Assembly (NCBI RefSeq): GCF_002312815.1
Contig: NZ_NKQJ01000008.1
Location: 124,001-188,000, forward strand
Source of the DNA: Agaribacterium haliotis
Lineage (GTDB): Bacteria > Pseudomonadota > Gammaproteobacteria > Pseudomonadales > Cellvibrionaceae
Direction: 5' to 3'
DNA: 64,000 nucleotides
Positions 62,080 through 64,000 of this stretch are shown piece by piece (within the stretch, counting starts at the first letter, position 1; every line of letters begins with the position of its first letter). Under the pieces are notes generated by a model that saw nothing but the letters and a program-made list of their open reading frames with translations, was not told the DNA's origin and searched no databases. The translations under genes were made by a program, and so were the position numbers.

Positions 62080-62108
62080 ACTATAGCACTGTGCCTCTGT
62101 GCAAGCAA
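62080..62108 (-). promoter_or_regulatory. Predicted rne promoter
   Basis: On the minus strand TTGCTT (62108-62103) and TATAGT (62085-62080) are exactly 17 bp apart. The expected start is near 62073. Confidence 0.65.
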
Positions 62109-62132
62109 ACGACTGTATAGCTGTTTGCTTGC
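62101..62132. repeat. Inverted repeat between rne and rluC
   Basis: GCAAGCAAAC (62101-62110) and GTTTGCTTGC (62123-62132) are perfect inverted copies with a 12-base spacer. The left arm overlaps the rne -35 box and the right arm abuts the rluC promoter region (TTGCCT 62129-62134 and TATAAG 62152-62157, 17 bp apart), so a dimeric regulator bound here could control both genes. Confidence 0.5.
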
Positions 62133-62190
62133 CTTTGCTGGGTACTATGCGTATAAGGCGCAGATGTCAGCCAAATGTAACCAGGTGTTT

Positions 62191-63135
62191 ATGAATACGC
62201 GCGTCAGAATGATTGAAATTGATGAGGGCAGTGATGCTCAGCGCCTCGATAATTTCTTAATGAAGACACTCAAGGGCGCGCCGAAGTCGCTGGTGTATCG
62301 CATTATTCGCAAAGGTGAGGTGCGCGTAAACAAGGGGCGGGCCAAGCCGGATACGCGCCTTTATATCGGCGATGTGGTCAGGGTGCCGCCGGTTAAGATC
62401 GACGATAGCTCGGTTCAACACAAGCCAGGTGCCGGCCTTTTACAACTGCTCGAGCACAGTACAGTTTATGAAAGCAATGAGCTGTTGATTGTCAATAAAC
62501 CTTCGGGCCTGGCTGTTCACGGCGGCAGCGGGGTGAACTTGGGTTTGATTGAGGCGCTGCGGGCTCAAGCGCCCGATGGAGCCTACCTCGAGCTTGTGCA
62601 CCGTTTGGATCGGGATACTTCCGGCTGCATTATGATTGCCAAGAAGCGGCGCATGCTCAAATATTTGCAAGATTTGTTGCGCGAGGCAGGCTCGATCCAG
62701 AAAACCTATTGGGCGCTGGTCGATGGGCGCTGGCCAAGGCGACTGACGATGGTAGATGCCGCGTTATATAAGCGCGAAGCGCGCGGCGGCGAGCGCTATG
62801 TCGAAGTGAATGGCCGTGAGGGCAAGGCCTCGAAAACACGCTTCCAGCTGCTTAAACACTATCGCGAGGCAAGCTTAGTTGAGGCAAAACCTCTGACAGG
62901 GCGCACCCATCAAATACGTGTTCACGCTAAGCACGCCGGTCACGCTTTGGTTGGCGACGACAAATACGGTGCCGAGTCGTTTAATCGCTTGATGCGCAAC
63001 AAGGGCTTTAAGCGATTATTTTTGCATGCTAAAGCGCTGAGCTTGCCACTGCCAAATGGCGAGCGCCTGGAAGTCGAGGCCGAGCTGCCAGAAGAGCTTC
63101 ACAAAGCTTTGCTAAAACTTGAGCCTTTAAGCTAG
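62191..63135 (+). CDS. rluC: Ribosomal large subunit pseudouridine synthase C
   Basis: Modifies three uridines of 23S rRNA. The protein (314 residues from ATG 62191) has an S4 RNA-binding domain (LVYRIIRKGEVRVNKGRAKPDTRLYIGD) and the RluA-type catalytic motif HRLDRDTSG with the catalytic Asp, then LTGRTHQIRVHAKHAGH. ATG 62164 is in frame and would add nine residues; I prefer 62191 because it aligns with the E. coli start and the predicted promoter would start near 62164. Divergent from rne, as in E. coli. Confidence 0.93.
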   Translation: MNTRVRMIEIDEGSDAQRLDNFLMKTLKGAPKSLVYRIIRKGEVRVNKGRAKPDTRLYIGDVVRVPPVKIDDSSVQHKPGAGLLQLLEHSTVYESNELLIVNKPSGLAVHGGSGVNLGLIEALRAQAPDGAYLELVHRLDRDTSGCIMIAKKRRMLKYLQDLLREAGSIQKTYWALVDGRWPRRLTMVDAALYKREARGGERYVEVNGREGKASKTRFQLLKHYREASLVEAKPLTGRTHQIRVHAKHAGHALVGDDKYGAESFNRLMRNKGFKRLFLHAKALSLPLPNGERLEVEAELPEELHKALLKLEPLS

Positions 63136-63201
63136 TTTGGCGCAAGCCCGATGTTCTTGTCGTCAAAAACACACCCGCTTTGCGCGTAGTATGAGGTAGT
63201 T

Positions 63202-63840
63202 ATGCTCTTTATTTTTGACTGGGACGGAACACTTAGCGATTCGACCGACAAGATTGCCAGCTGCATGCAGGCTGCGGCCGAAGACAGTGGGCTCGATGTG
63301 CTTCACAGTGACGAGATAAAAAACATCATTGGTTTGGCCATGCCCGAGGCGCTGCAGTTACTTTACCCCGGTATTAGCCCATCTCAACAAGAAACGATGC
63401 GCCTCGCATACAGCCGTCACTACAGTGATGCAGACCGAGTTCCGTCGGCGTTTTTTCCTGGCGTGCTAAAAACGCTGGAGCAGTTGGCAGGCGAAGATTT
63501 TCGCCTTGCTGTGGCAACCGGCAAGAGCCGGCGCGGACTTGATCGTATTCTCGATGCGCTTGAGCTCAATGAATTTTTTCACCACAGTCGCTGTGCCGAT
63601 GAAAGCGCTTCAAAACCGCATCCGCTGATGTTAGAGCAGCTTTTAGACGAGGCGGGCGTGACCGTTGCGGATGCAGTGATGGTCGGGGATACAGAGTGGG
63701 ATATGCGCATGGCCGACAACTGCGGCATGAAAAAAATCGCCGTTAGTTTTGGTGCGCACAGCGTTGAGCGCTTAAAGGCGTGTAAGCCGGATATGTTGGT
63801 GGACGACTTTGAGCAAATTCTCGACTGGCAATTTAATTAA
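63202..63840 (+). CDS. HAD-superfamily hydrolase (subfamily IA)
   Basis: A 212-residue phosphatase-like protein. Motif I FDWDGTLSDS (nucleophile and acid Asp5, Asp7), motif II VATGKSRRG, Lys in SASKPHP, and motif IV MVGDTEWDM are all complete. A helical cap lies between motifs I and II, as in phosphoglycolate phosphatase-like enzymes. Substrate unknown. Position after rluC matches the Pseudomonas arrangement. Confidence 0.88.
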   Translation: MLFIFDWDGTLSDSTDKIASCMQAAAEDSGLDVLHSDEIKNIIGLAMPEALQLLYPGISPSQQETMRLAYSRHYSDADRVPSAFFPGVLKTLEQLAGEDFRLAVATGKSRRGLDRILDALELNEFFHHSRCADESASKPHPLMLEQLLDEAGVTVADAVMVGDTEWDMRMADNCGMKKIAVSFGAHSVERLKACKPDMLVDDFEQILDWQFN

Positions 63841-63866
63841 AATTAAAGCTGCAATATCACCAGGCT

Positions 63867-64000
63867 CTAGTTCGGGCTGCGTTCACGGCACAGTTTTAGC
63901 AGCTGCTTACCGAGCGCGTGGCTCGAAGCATATAAAATGCCGCGGTGATTTAAGTACGTCGACTCCCGGCGGTTTAAGTCCAGCGTCTGGCCGTGTATAT
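63867..64000 (-). CDS. Partial CDS, 3' end of an unidentified gene
   Basis: A minus-strand frame with no stop runs from the window edge to a TAG at 63867-63869 (44 codons). The fragment includes GQTLDLNRRESTYLNHRGIL, then YASSHALGKQLLKLC, and reads like the end of a real protein (alternating charged and hydrophobic residues), but I do not recognise the family. Its 5' part lies outside the window. Confidence 0.6.
   Translation of the reverse strand, partial: IHGQTLDLNRRESTYLNHRGILYASSHALGKQLLKLCRERSPN

Noticed and set aside
61727-62086. Plus-strand 119-codon frame in the rne leader
   Set aside because: No Shine-Dalgarno, no domain, and it is antisense to the predicted rne transcript.

Overview
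The window is a stretch of core chromosome from a marine-type gammaproteobacterium. Several blocks keep the gene order I know from Pseudomonas (lexA-sulA beside psrA-nagZ-mtnP and mfd; icd-cspD-clpS-clpA-infA-bpt-aat-trxB-ftsK-lolA-rarA-crcB-serS-cysG). A complete Na+-translocating NQR operon and a secreted parallel beta-helix protein point instead towards a marine, polysaccharide-degrading lineage such as Cellvibrionaceae. The lineage is an inference from gene content and order, not from a database search.

Layout. 1-2.5 kb: pilU, a flavin reductase, tRNA-Val and tRNA-Asp with a terminator, and an apparent 30-codon acidic microprotein. 2.6-11.9 kb: a co-directional run with a coiled-coil protein, a PLP-dependent deaminase/desulfhydrase, a two-CNBD plus rhodanese fusion, nadK, a metallophosphoesterase, a rhomboid protease, a YeaC-like protein and pepN. 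12-18 kb: lexA-sulA with a remote SOS promoter, a small acidic protein, then psrA-nagZ-mscS-mtnP. 18-22.5 kb: csiV and mfd on the minus strand. 22.9-31.6 kb: a folded leader RNA, nqrABCDEF, apbE, nqrM and sthA, which together form a sodium-pump module with its flavin-loading and maturation factors. 31.7-41.3 kb: an orphan glycogen-binding-like domain, a Nudix hydrolase, monomeric icd, cspD, and the ClpS/ClpA plus Bpt/Aat N-degron machinery, with infA and trxB. 41.3-50.1 kb: a degenerate GGDEF protein, ftsK, lolA, rarA, crcB, serS and cysG.

50.1-57 kb is more accessory: a secreted beta-helix protein, a four-gene envelope lipoprotein operon (LPP20-like, LpoB-like, COG3014-like, LPP20-like) and glutathione reductase. 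57.1-58.3 kb carries a RES/Xre toxin-antitoxin pair. 58.5-64 kb has tRNA-Ser, rne with a leader of about 550 nt, the divergent rluC, a HAD phosphatase, and the 3' end of an unidentified minus-strand gene cut by the window edge.

The window is mostly ordinary housekeeping DNA. I found no CRISPR array, insertion sequence, prophage or recognisable defence island. The most interesting items are the ~110-nt structured element before nqrA, the SOS promoter about 310 bp upstream of lexA with a small repeat array in its leader, the lipoprotein operon, the acidic microprotein, the CNBD-rhodanese fusion and the GGDEF protein that has lost its catalytic motif.
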